64,000 nt of DNA, taken from Glandiceps talaboti. Lineage: Eukaryota > Hemichordata > Enteropneusta > Spengelidae. Shown in pieces: positions 13,436-26,104 of this stretch. The DNA is taken from NCBI RefSeq assembly GCF_964340395.1, contig NC_135563.1, forward strand, positions 4,012,422-4,076,421, read 5' to 3'. Position numbers and translations under genes: made by a program. The stretch's first letter is position 1; the number at the start of each line of letters is the position of its first letter. A model generated the notes under the pieces. That model ran no database searches and was not told where the DNA came from. It was given only the letters and a program-made list of their open reading frames with translations.

Positions 13436-14108
13436 GCTGCACATATATCTACTGAATACTCTGATGTGAAAATATTAGCTGCATATATATCTACTGAATA
13501 ATCTGATGTGAAAATATTAGCTGCATATATATCTACTGACTACTCTGATGTGAAAATATTAGCTGCATATATATCTACTGAATACTCTGATGTGAAAATA
13601 TTAGCTGCATATATATCTACTGAATACTCTGATGTGAAAATATTATCTGTATATATATCTACTGAATATTCTGATGTGAAAATATTAGCTGCATATGCAT
13701 CTACTGAATACTCTGATGTGAAAATATTAGCTGCATATATATCTACTGAATACTCTGATGTGAAAATATTAGCTGCATATATATCTACTGAATATTCTGA
13801 TGTGAAAATATTACCTGCATATATATCTACTGAATACTCTGATGTGAAAATATTACCTGTATATATATCTACTGAATACTCTGATGTGAAAATATTAGCT
13901 GCATATATATATACATCTACTGACTACTCTGATGTGAAAATATTAGCTGTATATATATCTACTGAATACTCTGATGTGAAAATATTACCTGTATATATAT
14001 CTACTGAATACTCTGATGTGAAAATATTAGCTGTATATATATCTACTGAATATTCTGATGTGAAAATATTACCTGCATATATATCTACTGAATATTCTGA
14101 TGTGAAAA
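13436..14108. repeat. Minisatellite, about 16 units of 42 bp
   Basis: Unit GCTGCATATATATCTACTGA followed by ATACTCTGATGTGAAAATATTA. One unit near 13900-13920 carries a 6-bp TATATA-type insertion. Because 42 is a multiple of 3, a frame of 14-residue repeats (KILAAYISTEYSDV) stays open for over 200 codons; I do not regard it as a gene. Confidence 0.95.
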
Positions 14109-14414
14109 TTTCAGTTGCTTCTATATACTGCAAATTCTACTGTGAAAACATCAGTTGTGTATAATTTACTGAAAATGTGAAAATGTTAGTGGACAGGTGT
14201 ACTATCTACCAAAAATTCAAAGGGAACTAATAACATGATCACACTACATATTACAATGTAGTAAATGTGCAATTATAGCTGCTGACAATTCCAATGTGAA
14301 TAATGATGACACTCAAGCAGTGGAAATATATAGCTGTGTGTTTCTTGATAATGACAGACTGTGAAAATGATTCTTTTCATGCTATGACAGTGCCAATCAA
14401 GGTTTCTGCTTGCT

Positions 14415-14786
14415 GAGATAGACACAAACTAAAACTACTGTTGCAACATATCAGATGATATGAATGAATGGACATTGGTTTAAATTATACACACACTAGG
14501 GTGCCATTTTTGATGACTTCCATGATTTTGCAGTACATTTTTGAGGACTTCCTACATTTACACATATTATCTTGATTATAGGGTGATTATATCTCCATAA
14601 CGAGAGGCATGGATATCGACCAACTGTGTATAATCTTCCACATCAATAGACTAAGATACATCAAGTTGTTCAACCCTATCAGGCTTCTTAACCATGAGTG
14701 ATATGTTGGCTGATAGTGTGGCATGAATATCTGTATCTTTAACAGACTACCACATCAAATGACAAGTTTTAGTTTGTGTCTACCTC
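14415..14786. mobile_element. Candidate MITE, 372 bp with 22-bp inverted ends
   Basis: The left end 14415-14436 and the reverse complement of 14765-14786 agree at 21 of 22 positions (GAG(A/G)TAGACACAAACTAAA...). No coding capacity. I see no clear target duplication, so the superfamily is open. Confidence 0.6.
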
Positions 14787-15296
14787 AATTGCCTTAAGTT
14801 CGTAATCTCATAAAAAGGCAAATAGTCATGTGATCCAAAGTCAGAGGCAATGTGCCATCAACACATACAAAGTAACACATTTTGACAATTTACAAACACT
14901 TTCCCATGATGGTACAGCCATAATTTATGCTAGCTTTTTTTTTAATTGGGAGGGTATTAAACATATGATCGTGGCAGATATGGCACACACATTGGTATAA
15001 CTCCTCCTAAATATAAAATCTTAACTTATAAAGTAGTCAAGTCAAATTACTTGGTGACCTGGGGCATGAAACGATGATTCAAATCATGCCTTTGGATTTT
15101 AACCAATTAGGAACAATTGCAGATGAAGGTTAAACTACATGTAGTTAATGATCTCAATTTATACAACTCTGATTTCCTCACTCAATTACTGTATAACAGG
15201 CATGATTTTTAATGACATGAGTTGTAAAAAGGTGTGACTATATCAAAATAGTCCAATATATGTGCGAGATAAATCATAGTATATTTTACAACTTAC
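14787..15296. other. Intronic sequence downstream of the 38-nt exon, nothing else seen
   Basis: Lies just 3' of the small STK32 exon on the minus strand; no repeat or second exon recognised. Confidence 0.5.
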
Positions 15297-15334
15297 CTTC
15301 TTCATCCAGTAATATGTTATCTGGTTTGATATCT
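15297..15334 (-). CDS. STK32: STK32/YANK-family kinase, 38-nt catalytic-loop exon
   Basis: Very small exon (1 + 36 + 1 nt), flanked on the minus strand by acceptor tttcacag and donor gtaagt. Its first base completes the Arg codon left open by the exon at 39142-39467 (AG + A). It then reads DIKPDNILLDEE plus one base, so the joined product contains HRDIKPDNILLDEE, the kinase subdomain VIb motif. The Asp after HR is the catalytic base, and K and N of KPDN are the phosphate and metal contacts. Phase, splice signals and motif agree independently, which makes a chance match unlikely. The next exon should carry the DFG-like metal-binding motif (DFN in STK32 kinases) and was not found between 1 and 15296. 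It either lies outside the window or I missed it. Confidence 0.92.
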
Positions 15335-16987
15335 CTGTGAAATAAATATATAAGTTAAGTCAGATTATCAGGTGCCACTCGGAACATAACAGGTGCATGA
15401 ATTAGGGGTGCTTTGTTTGTGTTATAATAAAGTTTATCATATATAACCAGTATTGCTTCCAATGCAATTCAATGGGAAGCATGTACATCGAACCCGGGCA
15501 GTAATTTTCTGCATCATACCCGGCACACTTTGCCCGAAATATAACAAGTGGTATGCTCAGATATCCGTTCGCTCAGTGATATGGCTTTGGGGTATAGGAT
15601 AAAATTTGTATGGCCTGGATATGGGTTTTGCAGACCTCAGAAGTACGGCTTACAAGTCCTCCTGAACTCAAGCCCTCCTGCCATACAAGCTCAGTCTGTA
15701 TGGATAATAAAGATTATTTTAAGTTCACAATGTCATCATATTTATGCATGATCATCTAATACACAAACAAGCTGCTAATCCCAAGTTCTGGCCACTACAT
15801 TGAATTTGGTTTATTTGCAAGGCATTAGAGTGGGAAAAATGTCATTTGTAGATATCGACATCTCTTCAGACATAAAGTTTTATCTATAAGCACCTTGAAT
15901 TACTGGCCAGGTTTTAGTACATGTCGTGTGATACCTTGAGGCAATGCATTTGAAACAAACAACTCTGCACCAGTGAACTTGACAATGAAGTCTGAAGATG
16001 AATACTATGTGTCTATGGAAAGATGTCAGTTTTTACTAAATAAGTAAAGTCATACATAAATATGACATGAGTAACTTATCTGAGTGATACAAATTATACC
16101 AGTAAATGATCCAATCAATTTGAGTTTTATATCTAAGATTTCCTACTCAGCTGAAAATAATACATAAAACCTCTCGTACTAATGTCGATGTGCCGATGTC
16201 ATTCAAAGTTATGGTGTTGTGAGCAGCTGATAACAAAAATACTAGGCTTCCTTTGCTTTTCAGTAGTATAAACTGAATCAGGTATTGTTAGTGAGTCGTT
16301 TACATCTATGTCAGAAAAGTAGATTTGAGTAATTTACAAAAAGAGAGTGATGGTTAAAAGAAATTGCTTGTCAGTGCTGGCAGTCCGCTTATGACCCTTT
16401 CAAGCAGATAGATGCGAATTAAACTTTAACCATCAATTATTATTTACGGTTATTACATACTATAGTCAATTAGTATCACCCAACTTTTGTATGGTGACAT
16501 TTTCACATTTCAATCACAAGACAGAGTTGTGTTGCGAGCCAATAAAGTATATGATTGAGATGTGATATTGTGAATCTGGGTTTAGAAATGATCGCAGGGT
16601 TAATTCTCATTCATTTTCTCATTGTTTTTATCTATTTACCTATTTGATCATTTTGATTTTACATCAATATAACAAAAGGAACATTCAAATCAAATATAGG
16701 AAAAATCCACCCAACACAACAGTTTCCGAGTTGACTTTTGAGCAAAACATGTTTTTACCAAATTTGCATATCAATGTGATAGTCTTGCAATCTTCTCCCA
16801 GTGTATACTATAGCATAAACATAATCACAGTTCTAAAAACATCCCAAGCACATTTGAAAATAATCTGTGGCAGTTTTCGAATTTTCAATTTTTGACCAAA
16901 AATCCCTTTATATTTATTTATTTACTCACACATATCATAATAGTACATGCTATAATTTTGATTTGAATAAATATTCAACTTGTGGAG
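15335..16987. other. Intron, no repeat family recognised
   Basis: AT-rich; frames of up to 83 codons lack recognisable motifs. The stretch at 16640-16900 has diverged F1-like phrases (TTTGCATATCA, TTGAGCAAAACA, CCCAGTGTA). Confidence 0.45.
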
Positions 16988-17356
16988 TCATGATTGGTGA
17001 ATGGTTAGCATGACCGGGGCTTGGAATCTACAGGTTGCAGGTTCGAGCCCCGTCGCTGCCTGCTGTTTGTTTCTGAGTGGCTAAAGTCCTTGGGCAAGAT
17101 TTGAACCACGACTGTGTCTCAGTCAACCCAGCTGTATAACTGGGGACCTGGTAGGATGTAGGTTGCAATGTGAAGGCTTTAATCCTATGCGCTTAAATGG
17201 CTGCAATGGATTGTATGCTCCCCGGGGAGTTGAGGAAGACTAATAAAGGGCCGTTGTGCTGTTCTGATCCGAGCCAGGGGTAATAATTGTAAAGCGCTTT
17301 GAGCACGGAGAGGGAAAGCGCTATATAAGAAACCAACATTATTATTATTATTATTA
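16988..17356 (+). mobile_element. tRNA-derived SINE, copy 1
   Basis: A tRNA-like head has an A-box-like TTGGTGAATGGTTAGCATG and B box GGTTCGAGCC at 17040-17049. A body follows (CCCAGCTGTATAACTGGGGA, TGCTCCCCGGGGAGTTGAGG). The tail is GTAAAGCGCTTTGAG ... AAAGCGCTATATAAG and then (ATT)n. Tails of this GCGCTTTGAG/GCGCTATATAA kind are shared by several animal SINEs that use L2-group LINE machinery; that link is from memory. Confidence 0.88.
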
Positions 17357-17977
17357 ACTTGTCTTTCAAATCAACATCCTCACAAAAACCTTTAAATCAA
17401 TTACATTGTATATATTTTACTTGTAGATTTCTATTTCAAAATGCTTCTCTCTGTAATCAGCTGATTCTGTCTACCAGCACCACATTCATTAATATTCATA
17501 TCATATGGGCTGCTTAGACATTATTTGGCACAGCAGGTTGATTTAAAATCCAGTTACAACATGTGCTAATTTTCTAGCGAATTCTTCATAGATGTGTTGA
17601 GAGGATATAGTAAAGATTGACATAGCAGAGGTTCTAAACTCGTTATTTAATAAAATAAACATTTTTTTTTCATTCACTAACTTTTTGTTATTTTTCTGTT
17701 TTTAATGATTTGTATTTTTTTAGTGCACAGATGCTAACATTTCAAATTTACAAATAAAATAGTATATCAGATACACTTTTTCCTCATAATACACTGCTGG
17801 TATTTTGGTACATTATAATGACAGAAAAGGATTATATTACAATGTACACATTTATCCACCTGGCACAGGTGCATACCGACCTCTCTTCATACTATAATGA
17901 TTTTATATAAAAGGGTCTAGCATTTCATTCGTACTTGTATGGGAATAAAGCTTTCATATAAAAGCCTGTGACAAACT
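17357..17977. other. Intron, nothing recognised
   Basis: AT-rich, with T-rich runs; no organised feature. Confidence 0.5.
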
Positions 17978-19162
17978 GAAAAATACCGCCAATGGCGTTG
18001 TAGCACAACTGTACAGTTTTTAAAAATGTTTATCCATATGGTAGTCCATGCTAACAATAAGTGGTCATTTGTTGAATGGCTACCCAGTTGCTTATCCAAC
18101 CATGTTGCTATCTTTACGATACATGCTATCATTTGGCTGTTGCTATGGGCGTGGTCATGTTGTTAGATATATTTGCAAACATTTTTGTATGTTTTCAGTC
18201 ACTTGTGTATGAATTCCTGATATTATCTTTTCAATATACGTGATTATTTGGCTGTTGCTATGGGCGTGGTCTTGTTGCTAGGCATATTTACATATCTTTT
18301 GAAAGTTTATTAAATTGTCTATCAATCCTGGTTATCTTTGCAATATATGTGATCATTTGGCTGTTGCTATGGGCGTGGTCTTGTTGCTAGGCAAATTTAC
18401 ATACATATTTTGAATGTTTATTCAATTGTCTATTAATCCCTGTTGTTATCTTTGTGAAATACACGACCATTTCGCTGTTGCTATGGGCGTGGTCATGGTT
18501 GCTATGGTATTTGCATACATTTTTTGAATGTTTACTCATTTGCCTACCAAATTTGGCATTTGACCAAAATATACTGCCATTTGGTCGTTGCTAAGGGCGT
18601 GGTCATGGTTGCTAGGGCCAATTTTGTCAAAATGTTTTGATGAAAATCTGCAGAATAACACTTTCAGAAACATCTCACCAAGTTTCAGACTCAGTGACCA
18701 AATAGTTTTTGAGATATAAGTTTTTGACCAAAAATGAACATTTTTACACCTAATTTGCATATCACTCATGGACTCACTGTATGCTTAATATCTCTTCATC
18801 CATACATCCCTAGATACATTATCATTAAATTTCAGCCCCATCTGCTCAGTACTTTTGGAATTATAGATTTTTAACCAAAAAGACACATTTCTAGCCCTAA
18901 TTTGCATATCACTGATGGAATCATCATGTCATGAACAAATCTTACTTTACACCCCCTTCAGAATGTTCCCACCAAATTTCGCACCAATCTGCCCAGTAGT
19001 TTCTGAGTTTAAGTTTTTTGACCAAAAATCACATTTTTTTACCCAAATCACAGACCTGTGATGCGATCATTTTGATTTGAACAATTTCCCAACTAGACAC
19101 CCAAGGTTATGGACCCACCAAATATCATGGCAATCGGTTCAGCAGTTTTTGACTTTAAGTTG

Positions 19163-19200
<38 letters not shown>

Positions 19201-19248
19201 GACGCCGGGCGATCCCTATAGCACTACTGAACAAGTTCAGTTGTGCTA
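17978..19248 (+). repeat. F1 dispersed repeat, full copy b
   Basis: Order: A-rich start; palindrome CGCCAATGGCG; subterminal TAGCACAACTG (18001-18011). Then modules of about 120 bp with GGCTGTTGCTATGGGCGTGG and GTTGCTAGGCA. Then modules with TTTTTGACCAAAAA, CCTAATTTGCATATCACT and CAATCTGCCCAGTAGTTT. Then (CA)n near 19166-19196, GACAGACGCCGGGCGATCCC, and the terminal hairpin at 19219-19248 (TAGCACTACTGAAC / GTTCAGTTGTGCTA). No coding frame. Copy g (54221-55635) is a close relative with the same GCCGGGCGATCCC tail. Confidence 0.9.
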
Positions 19249-21061
19249 AAAACAGCTTCAGATTCCTATCTATGTGTCAACCCCTATGTCCCTTTATCAA
19301 AATTAAGTCCTCAACATGTAAGAGTATAAATTTATTACATTGCTTTTTAATGATTCTGTGTACACCCATTACTATATACCCAAAGAAGATAAAATGGCCA
19401 GTAATTATTCTATGAAAGCTTATTGAAATTTTACTACTGATTACAGTGACATCAACAATTGAAACCAAACTATTAGGTTTGATGTAAAATATCAAAACCA
19501 AGTAATTGAAAAGTAGTTGTCAACAACTAATAATGAATTGCATTACTTCAGGGAGGGGAAATACACTTTTAAATTATCATTTAAAATATGAATTTTTTAT
19601 ACAATAATTTTATGCTTTGATCAAATTGTGTATTTTCTATTTGATATAACATAATGATATGCACTAAATGTTGTTTATTTTATTTCACATTCACAATCAG
19701 TGAGTGTGTGTGTGTGTGAGGGGGGGGGGCGGCAAAAATTACCAATTTCATAGCAATCATGCAGTCAAACTGATTAGAAATGCACCTGATATTGTAGGAA
19801 AATCACCAAACAACAAATGGTTGTATTTAGTATTTTTGCACGAAGATAATCAAGCATACACTTTCAACAGCAATTTTTCTTCATACAGTCAACAGAATAA
19901 ACATAAAATGAAATTATTATGAATTTGGGTTACTCTTCAGAAGACTCATCATACGTGTGATAGGTCAGCCAATTTTGATGTTCATTCAATCTCTGACACC
20001 TAACACTACACAATTTCAACAAAACATGGCACAATTGTCAGACAACATATGCATGTACTGTACACACCACTTTATTTCCAGGCCTTAATCATTATGTCAT
20101 ATATATAGTGGCCATATTTGTCATAAAAATTAACATTTTTCGTCCATAACTCAAGAAATTGAATATGTGAGATTTCATTCAGGTGTTTATACGAATATTA
20201 TCTGAAGTTAATTATCTGAAGTTAATTTTAGTGACCTTCATCTTGAGGAGTTATTTCCAAAACACTTTGTTTTTACATTTAAAAAGATAACACTTTTTAT
20301 GTGCTAAAATGTGGATTTTGAAATACAACTATGTGGTTATGAAAAGGTCAGAAGTTTCTAATTTATTGGCAAATACCACCCAAATGGAAGTGTTAATAAA
20401 ACGTGAAGTAAATCAATGAAATGGTGACTGTAGGCACTGATGTTTCTTCCAGCTGATATAGATTTTCCAATTAATTGAATCCTGTCCCATTGCCAATTAC
20501 AATGAACCCCATTGCTTATTAAAAGAGTTACTTTGCTTTTTACATACGATCAGGATCTAGCTTGTCAACTGAGATACTTTTTAAATTGATTTTCTTTCAA
20601 CTGTTTACTGTATAAAGTCAGAACTTAACCCATTGGACACAACGTTTCATTGATGACTTGTTCACAATTTACAAGTCAATCTATCTAATGCTACATTTAA
20701 CAACAACACTGTTCATTGCTAGAATGTTATTCACTATTTTTACAAAGTTCCCTGACAAATTAACCCCTTCCACATAGCCAGTACCTACGGCAATGTTCTG
20801 TCAGTTCTTTCCTGCTGACACCTTTTTACATCTTAAATCTGAATAACAGAACATATTTTTTTGTTAGATACAATAACTTTACATGTAATATCATACACCC
20901 TGAACAGTATTGAATCACCTATGGGTGAACATATTCTTTTGTAGCTGTATATAAGTTTTAAAATTTAAGTCTTTATGCCTTATTTGCACATCAATGATTG
21001 ATATGGTTATTTTGTCTTGATCAATTCTTCATTTAGACAGAATTAGAAGTATCCCTCACCA
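19249..21061. other. Intron; short GT/poly-G tract, otherwise nothing recognised
   Basis: A (GT)n run followed by nine G at about 19699-19730; short direct repeat GAAGTTAATT(A/T)T near 20205-20230. No gene. Confidence 0.5.
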
Positions 21062-21403
21062 TATATCAGCACTCCTGTATGGGCTGTAAAACCTGAACTC
21101 TTACATCCAAACCTGAAAAGAAACCCAATGAATGCTATACAAGGCTCCTCATCTGCTGGAAACAACATGTCAGTCACCAATAATGAACTCCATGAAGACC
21201 TTTGAAAGCTTAGTGAAAAAATTCAGAACACAACAATTGCAATTTGCTGGTCATTACCTTTTGTGTAAAGATCAGACTGTCTCTCAGTTAGTGATTTGAT
21301 CACCACTCCATGGACAGAGAAAGACAGGAAGACGAGTAACAACTTCCCTTGACAGTCTAAAATCTGACATTGGACCTGATTACATCGTAACTGCTATATG
21401 ATT
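21062..21403 (+). pseudogene. LINE relic: C-terminal region of an endonuclease/RT polyprotein
   Basis: Broken frames read LLYGL at 21070-21090, then in another frame LQFAGHYLLCKDQTVSQLVI, a stop, SPLHGQRKTGRRVTTSLDSL and KSDIGPDYI. The order (LYG.(E/K)TW; RF/QFAGH; LL/LV..P.HG.R..GR; T..D.L..D.G) is the usual C-terminal signature of many animal endonuclease-reverse transcriptase LINE proteins. Several stops and frame changes are present. Confidence 0.65.
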
Positions 21404-21898
21404 GTGCTACTTGCAGGACATGTATGTGCTTGGACTGAATACAAATAACTTACAGTTTGACAACTTTCATGTCCATCAATTCGCTTTTCTAACATAAGTT
21501 TTATGTTTTCCAATGCTTTGAAATATACAAATGTAAGGCAACTTTATATTTGACTATTAAAATACAAGTTTCTTAGTCTAAATGTGCTAAATGGAAAACT
21601 ATATACAATAAGAAAGCTATCACATTCGGAGTGGAAAGTTATCAGCTAGGTTTTGAGTTTAAGCCGTTAGACCAAAAGGAACATGAACAGATTATATTTA
21701 GCAAACAAAGTTGATGAAGATCAAAGTTTTATTGTTATCTTTTCATCCATGCCCAGAAGGATCATCTATAATTTGTATCATTTCATAATCCATTATTTTA
21801 ACAAAGACTGAACACAATATAAGCTATGAGCAATGTCTGAATCTTATTTATTTATAATATTAATTTCTGTCTACATGTATACTGCCCTCAGTAAAACT
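21404..21898. other. Intron, nothing recognised
   Basis: AT-rich spacer between a LINE relic and an F1 copy. Confidence 0.45.
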
Positions 21899-22986
21899 AA
21901 AAAAATAGCACCAATGGCATTGTTGTAGCACAACTGTACTGCTTTTAAAAAATGTTTACCCACATGCTGATCCATGCTAGGTGTAGGTGTTCATTTGCTC
22001 AATGACTATTCAGTTGCCTATCAAATCCTGTTATCTTTGCACAATATGCGATCATTTGGCTGTTGCTATGGGTGCGGTCTTGTTGCTAGGCACATTTACA
22101 TACATTTTTTTGAATGTTTATTCACTTGTCTATTAATCCCTGTTGATATCTTTGCAATACATGTGATCATTTGGCTGTTGCTATGGGCTGCTCTTGTTGC
22201 TAGGCCTATTTGCATACACTTTGTTTACTTGTCTAAGAATCCCTGTGATCTTAGTGAAATACACCATGTTTAGCTGTTGCTATGGGCGTGGTCATGGTTG
22301 CTAGGGGTATTTGCATACATTTTTTGAATGTTTACACACTTGCCTACCAGAAGATGTTGATATTTGACCAAAATATACTGCCATTTGGTTGTTGCTATGG
22401 GCATGGTCATGGTTGCTAGGGCCAATGTGTCAAAATATTTTGAAGAAAATCTGTGGAATAACTGTCACTTGTAGAAACATCTCACCACATTCCAGTCTCA
22501 TAGACCGAGTACTTTTTGAGATATAAGTTTTTGACCAAAAATGAACATTCTTACACCTAATTTGCATATCACTGGTGAGATCATTATATGCTTACTATTT
22601 CTTCATCTATACACCCCGAATGCATCCCCATCAAATTTCAGCCCAATCTGCTCAGTAGTTTTGGAATTAAAGATTTTTGACCAGAGATACATTTTTATCC
22701 CTAATTTGCATATCATTGATGGGATCATCACGTCATGAACAATTCTTAATCTAAACACCATTAAGAATGCTCCCACTAAATGTCAGACTGATCTGCCCAG
22801 TAGTTTTTTAGTTTAAGTTTTTTGTTCAAAAATCACATTATTTTACCCAAATCACACACCAGTGGTAAGATCATTTTGATTTGAACAATTTCCCAACTAG
22901 ACACCCAAGGTTAGACACCCACCAAATATCATTGCAATTGGTCCAGTGGTTTTTGACTTTAAGTTGTTCACACACACACACACACA

Positions 22987-23061
<75 letters not shown>

Positions 23062-23115
23062 TGACACTTTGCCATGCCTCTCGCACTACTGAACCTTATC
23101 AGTTCAGTTGTGCTA
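21899..23115 (+). repeat. F1 dispersed repeat, full copy c
   Basis: Head AAAATAGCACCAATGGCATTG and TAGCACAACTG (21926-21936), GTTGCTATGGG modules, TTTGCATATCACT modules, a (CA)n run with one (CG) interruption (about 22971-23058), GACTGACACTTTGCCATGCC, and the hairpin at about 23080-23115 with loop CTTATCA. Confidence 0.9.
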
Positions 23116-23503
23116 AAAAAAATTCAATTGTACAAATGTTGCACTGCCAGTATCCTAGACGATAGACAGGACTAGCTTTGCTATTTTCCATTCTCCCTTT
23201 ACCCTTTTACCTAAGAATGTAAAATATTCCTTCTTTTTCAATGCTGGAACAAATGAATGATGAATAAATAATAATAATAAAAATAATAATAGACAACCTA
23301 ATTTCTACTTTTTTCTGAAAACCTGTCACAAAACAGTGAATTACAGTTCTAATATATTTCTATTCTTGTAAGCACTGAACTGTTTCATTCCACTGAAAAC
23401 TTTTCCAAACAGTAAATTTTTTCAAGTCTGCCAAAATTCATTTCATTTCAGAGTTAACTGTTCATTACAAATATATTCCATCCCATCAAAAACACTTCTA
23501 CCA
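23116..23503. other. Intron; A-rich (AATAAT)n tail near 23262-23292
   Basis: The AATAATAAT run follows GGAACAAATGAATGATGAAT, which could be the 3' end of an unrecognised plus-strand LINE or SINE. No gene. Confidence 0.4.
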
Positions 23504-23819
23504 GACAGAGAACTGCATGTTTCCATTCCTGTCGAAATCCTCCCATCAAAGACAGAGAGACTGTTTCCCTTCCTGCCCAAACCCTCTCATCAAAGACAGA
23601 GAGACTGTTTCCATTCCTGCCCAAACCCCCTCATCAAAGACAGAGAGACTGTTTCCCTTCCTGCCCAAACCCTCTCATCAAAGACAGAGAGACTGTTTCC
23701 ATTCCTGCCCAAACCCCTCATCAAAGACAGAGAGACTGTTTCCATTCCTGCCCAAACCCTCTCATCAAAGACAGAGAGACTGTTTCCATTCCTGCCCAAA
23801 CCCTCTCCTCAAAGACACG
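23504..23819. repeat. Minisatellite, about 7 units of 44 bp
   Basis: Unit GACAGAGAGACTGTTTCC(C/A)T followed by TCCTGCCCAAACCCTCTCATCAAA. Starts at 23551, 23595, 23639, 23683 (44 bp each), then a 43-bp unit. The frame through it rotates each unit and is not a gene. Confidence 0.95.
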
Positions 23820-24807
23820 ATTAGTTTCTTTGCACATTTAATTTTTAAATCAGATTTTTATTTACTTTATGAGGAATATTTACTGTGTAAATGTCAACCT
23901 AGAGTGTTAGTATGTCTTCCACCTTGAGTAGTCATTCAGTTACACTGTCATTGTTTTCAAGTAGAGCCTACACAAACACAATGGTGCAAGAGTAGGGGTA
24001 CACTGATGTAGTTACAGAAGCTGTTTAAACATTTACTTATTATTACAACAGGCTTTTATCAGAGATTTTGTGGCATAAAATTTCTTTATTAGATGGCAGT
24101 GCAATACAACTGAGTATACTGAAATCTGACAGCAATGGCCCTTCTTATCATTGTACAGATTTCAGAAATTATCATTTACCTGTAATCATGTGTTTTTTGA
24201 ATAGCAAACTTCCATGTTAACCAGTTGCTATGGATACAGTTATGGTTGCCATGTTTATTTTTTCTGTTTGTGAATACTTGCAATCTTTATTCGACATAAT
24301 CTGAGACTTTTATGTTGAATTCTTTTCCATCTACACAACCTTAAAAAAGACCATCACAAGCAATAGTCACATTTAATCATCAAGTCATTTGGAAAGTTGA
24401 AGTCTTTTGGCAAAAATTATACTCTTTTAATACTGCAATTGCATATGACTCATCTGGTCGCAATATCTTGATCGGTTCCACAATTGTATACCCTAAAGTA
24501 AAACTAATTCCTACAAAGTACAAATATCTTAAAAGCAAACTTCACATTTCTCAGGACATATTTTCTTATCAAAGGGCAAAAACCATGCATCTGGCCCTCA
24601 TTAAAATACTATAGACACATCCTTTAACCAAGTACAATATTCTGCCAGTTAGTAGCTTTGACAGCTAAACAAACAATCTAAACTAACATACATGTGTATA
24701 CATCACTAGCTCTAATACTTTACATTCATTTCATTAGGAGAAACAAAATTAAATCTTGTAAGTTGTACATCATTCTATATTCACAGTAACAAGGTAAGGT
24801 ACATTAA
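23820..24807. other. Intron; possible very old F1-like relic
   Basis: CAGTTGCTATGGATACAG and ATGGTTGCCATG (24221-24254), followed by CATCTACACAACC and a TTGCATATGACTCAT phrase, resemble F1 modules in order but are strongly diverged. Confidence 0.35.
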
Positions 24808-24810
24808 ATT

Positions 24811-25264
24811 ACAGTACATAGTAACCATATTGTATCATCATTAAACATACTGAATTAGTGACTGTACATAGTAACCATATTGTATCATCATTAAACATAC
24901 TGAATTAGTGACTGTACATAGTAACCATATTGTATCATCATTAAACATACTGAATTAGTGACTGTACATAGTAACCATATTGTATCATCATTAAACATAC
25001 TGAATTAGTGACTGTACATAGTAACCATATTGTATCATCATTAAACATACTGAATTAGTGACTGTACATAGTAACCATTTTGTATCATCATTAAACATAC
25101 TGAATTAGTGACTGTACATAGTAACCATTTTGTATCATCATTAAACATACTGAATTAGTGACTGTACATAGTAACCATATTGTATCATCATTAAACATAC
25201 TGAATTAGTGACTGTACATAGTAACCATTTTGTATCATCATTAAACATACTGAATTAGTGACTG
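24811..25264. repeat. Minisatellite, 9 units of 50 bp, nearly identical
   Basis: TGAATTAGTG recurs exactly every 50 bp from 24851 to 25251. The only visible variation is ACCATATTGT versus ACCATTTTGT. High identity suggests recent expansion or homogenisation. Confidence 0.96.
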
Positions 25265-26104
25265 GAACAGATTTAGACTTTAATAATACCTCATCAATGA
25301 TTTAGTGAATATAACAAAGGTCAATATGACACTGTCAAATGGATTACATCCAAAGATGAACTTAAAACGACCGTCTTATTGTATTTCTGGTGTACAATTT
25401 CAGTAACTTCAGTTACAGAAACCAAACATTTTGTATAATTCATAGACTATTAGTCTCTGCAGTTAATAAAGGTGTTTTAGAGTCTGACTAAAACTTAGTA
25501 CAAGTGAAAGATTTGATTCATCTTTAAAAAGTCTTCAATGGAATAAGGCTCGATCGTTTGGTCGTCTTGGCAAAAAAAATTAATCAAATTTCTTTGTTAC
25601 AAAACCGGGATCAATTTTAACCGTCATGATTATGCAGATTTATGCAAATTTTTCGATTTGCCCAGCCACCCTCAGCGGAGGATGTTTTAGACATGATATT
25701 TTTATACAAGTGTGTAAATAATGTTGAATATAGACCGTATATTCGTTCTACGTTACGCTTTAATGTTAAAGTAGCATCCTCAGCTAACAAATATACCATA
25801 TTTGGACATTACATAACTGCCCCAATAAACACTAACTTTATAAGGGACTGTGTTATGGGTTAGAATTTTGTGATTGATTAACAAAGACATGATGTTAGTG
25901 ACTGTGGGTGGCTGTGGATGAATTTTAAATTACATCTCATGCATCTCAGGACTTCTAGAATAACAACTTTGACTAAACTGAGTGAAGGTATAAATTGTAA
26001 TGATACTGTATAGGAACTAGACTATCACAGGTCAACTTGGCAAGATTAATTTTGGTGTTTGCCTTGTAATGTGTTTTTATGTGCATTTTGTTAGTTTTGT
26101 TTGT
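25265..26104. other. Intron; unassigned frame at 25642-25860
   Basis: A 73-codon plus-strand frame reads IFRFAQPPSAEDVLDMIFLYK... and may be LINE debris, but I cannot match it. Otherwise nothing recognised. Confidence 0.35.

Noticed and set aside
1-15296. STK32 exon with the DFG-like motif following LLDEE
   Set aside because: No DFN/DFG-like exon with matching phase recognised on the minus strand.
16981-17060. Functional tRNA gene
   Set aside because: A and B box-like sequences are present but no cloverleaf or 3' terminator follows; the SINE body and tail continue directly. The same holds for 28091 and 33411.
21974-22273. Frames with LLLWAWSC-type repeats (also near 42760-43127, 53943-54929 and 59292-59480)
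   Set aside because: They are translations of the F1 GTTGCTATGGGCGTGG modules and recur in whichever frame happens to be open.
22871-23165. Cys/Val and His/Thr repeat frames, also at 56384-56735 and 59997-60265
   Set aside because: Translations of (CA)n/(GT)n tracts in F1 tails.
23517-23927. 136-codon frame with FPFLPKPSHQRQRD repeats
   Set aside because: Chance frame through a 44-bp minisatellite; each unit is read in a different frame.
25642-25863. 73-codon frame IFRFAQPPSAEDVLDMIFLYK as an exon or LINE domain
   Set aside because: No recognisable family, no splice signals that I could pair with it; left as unassigned.
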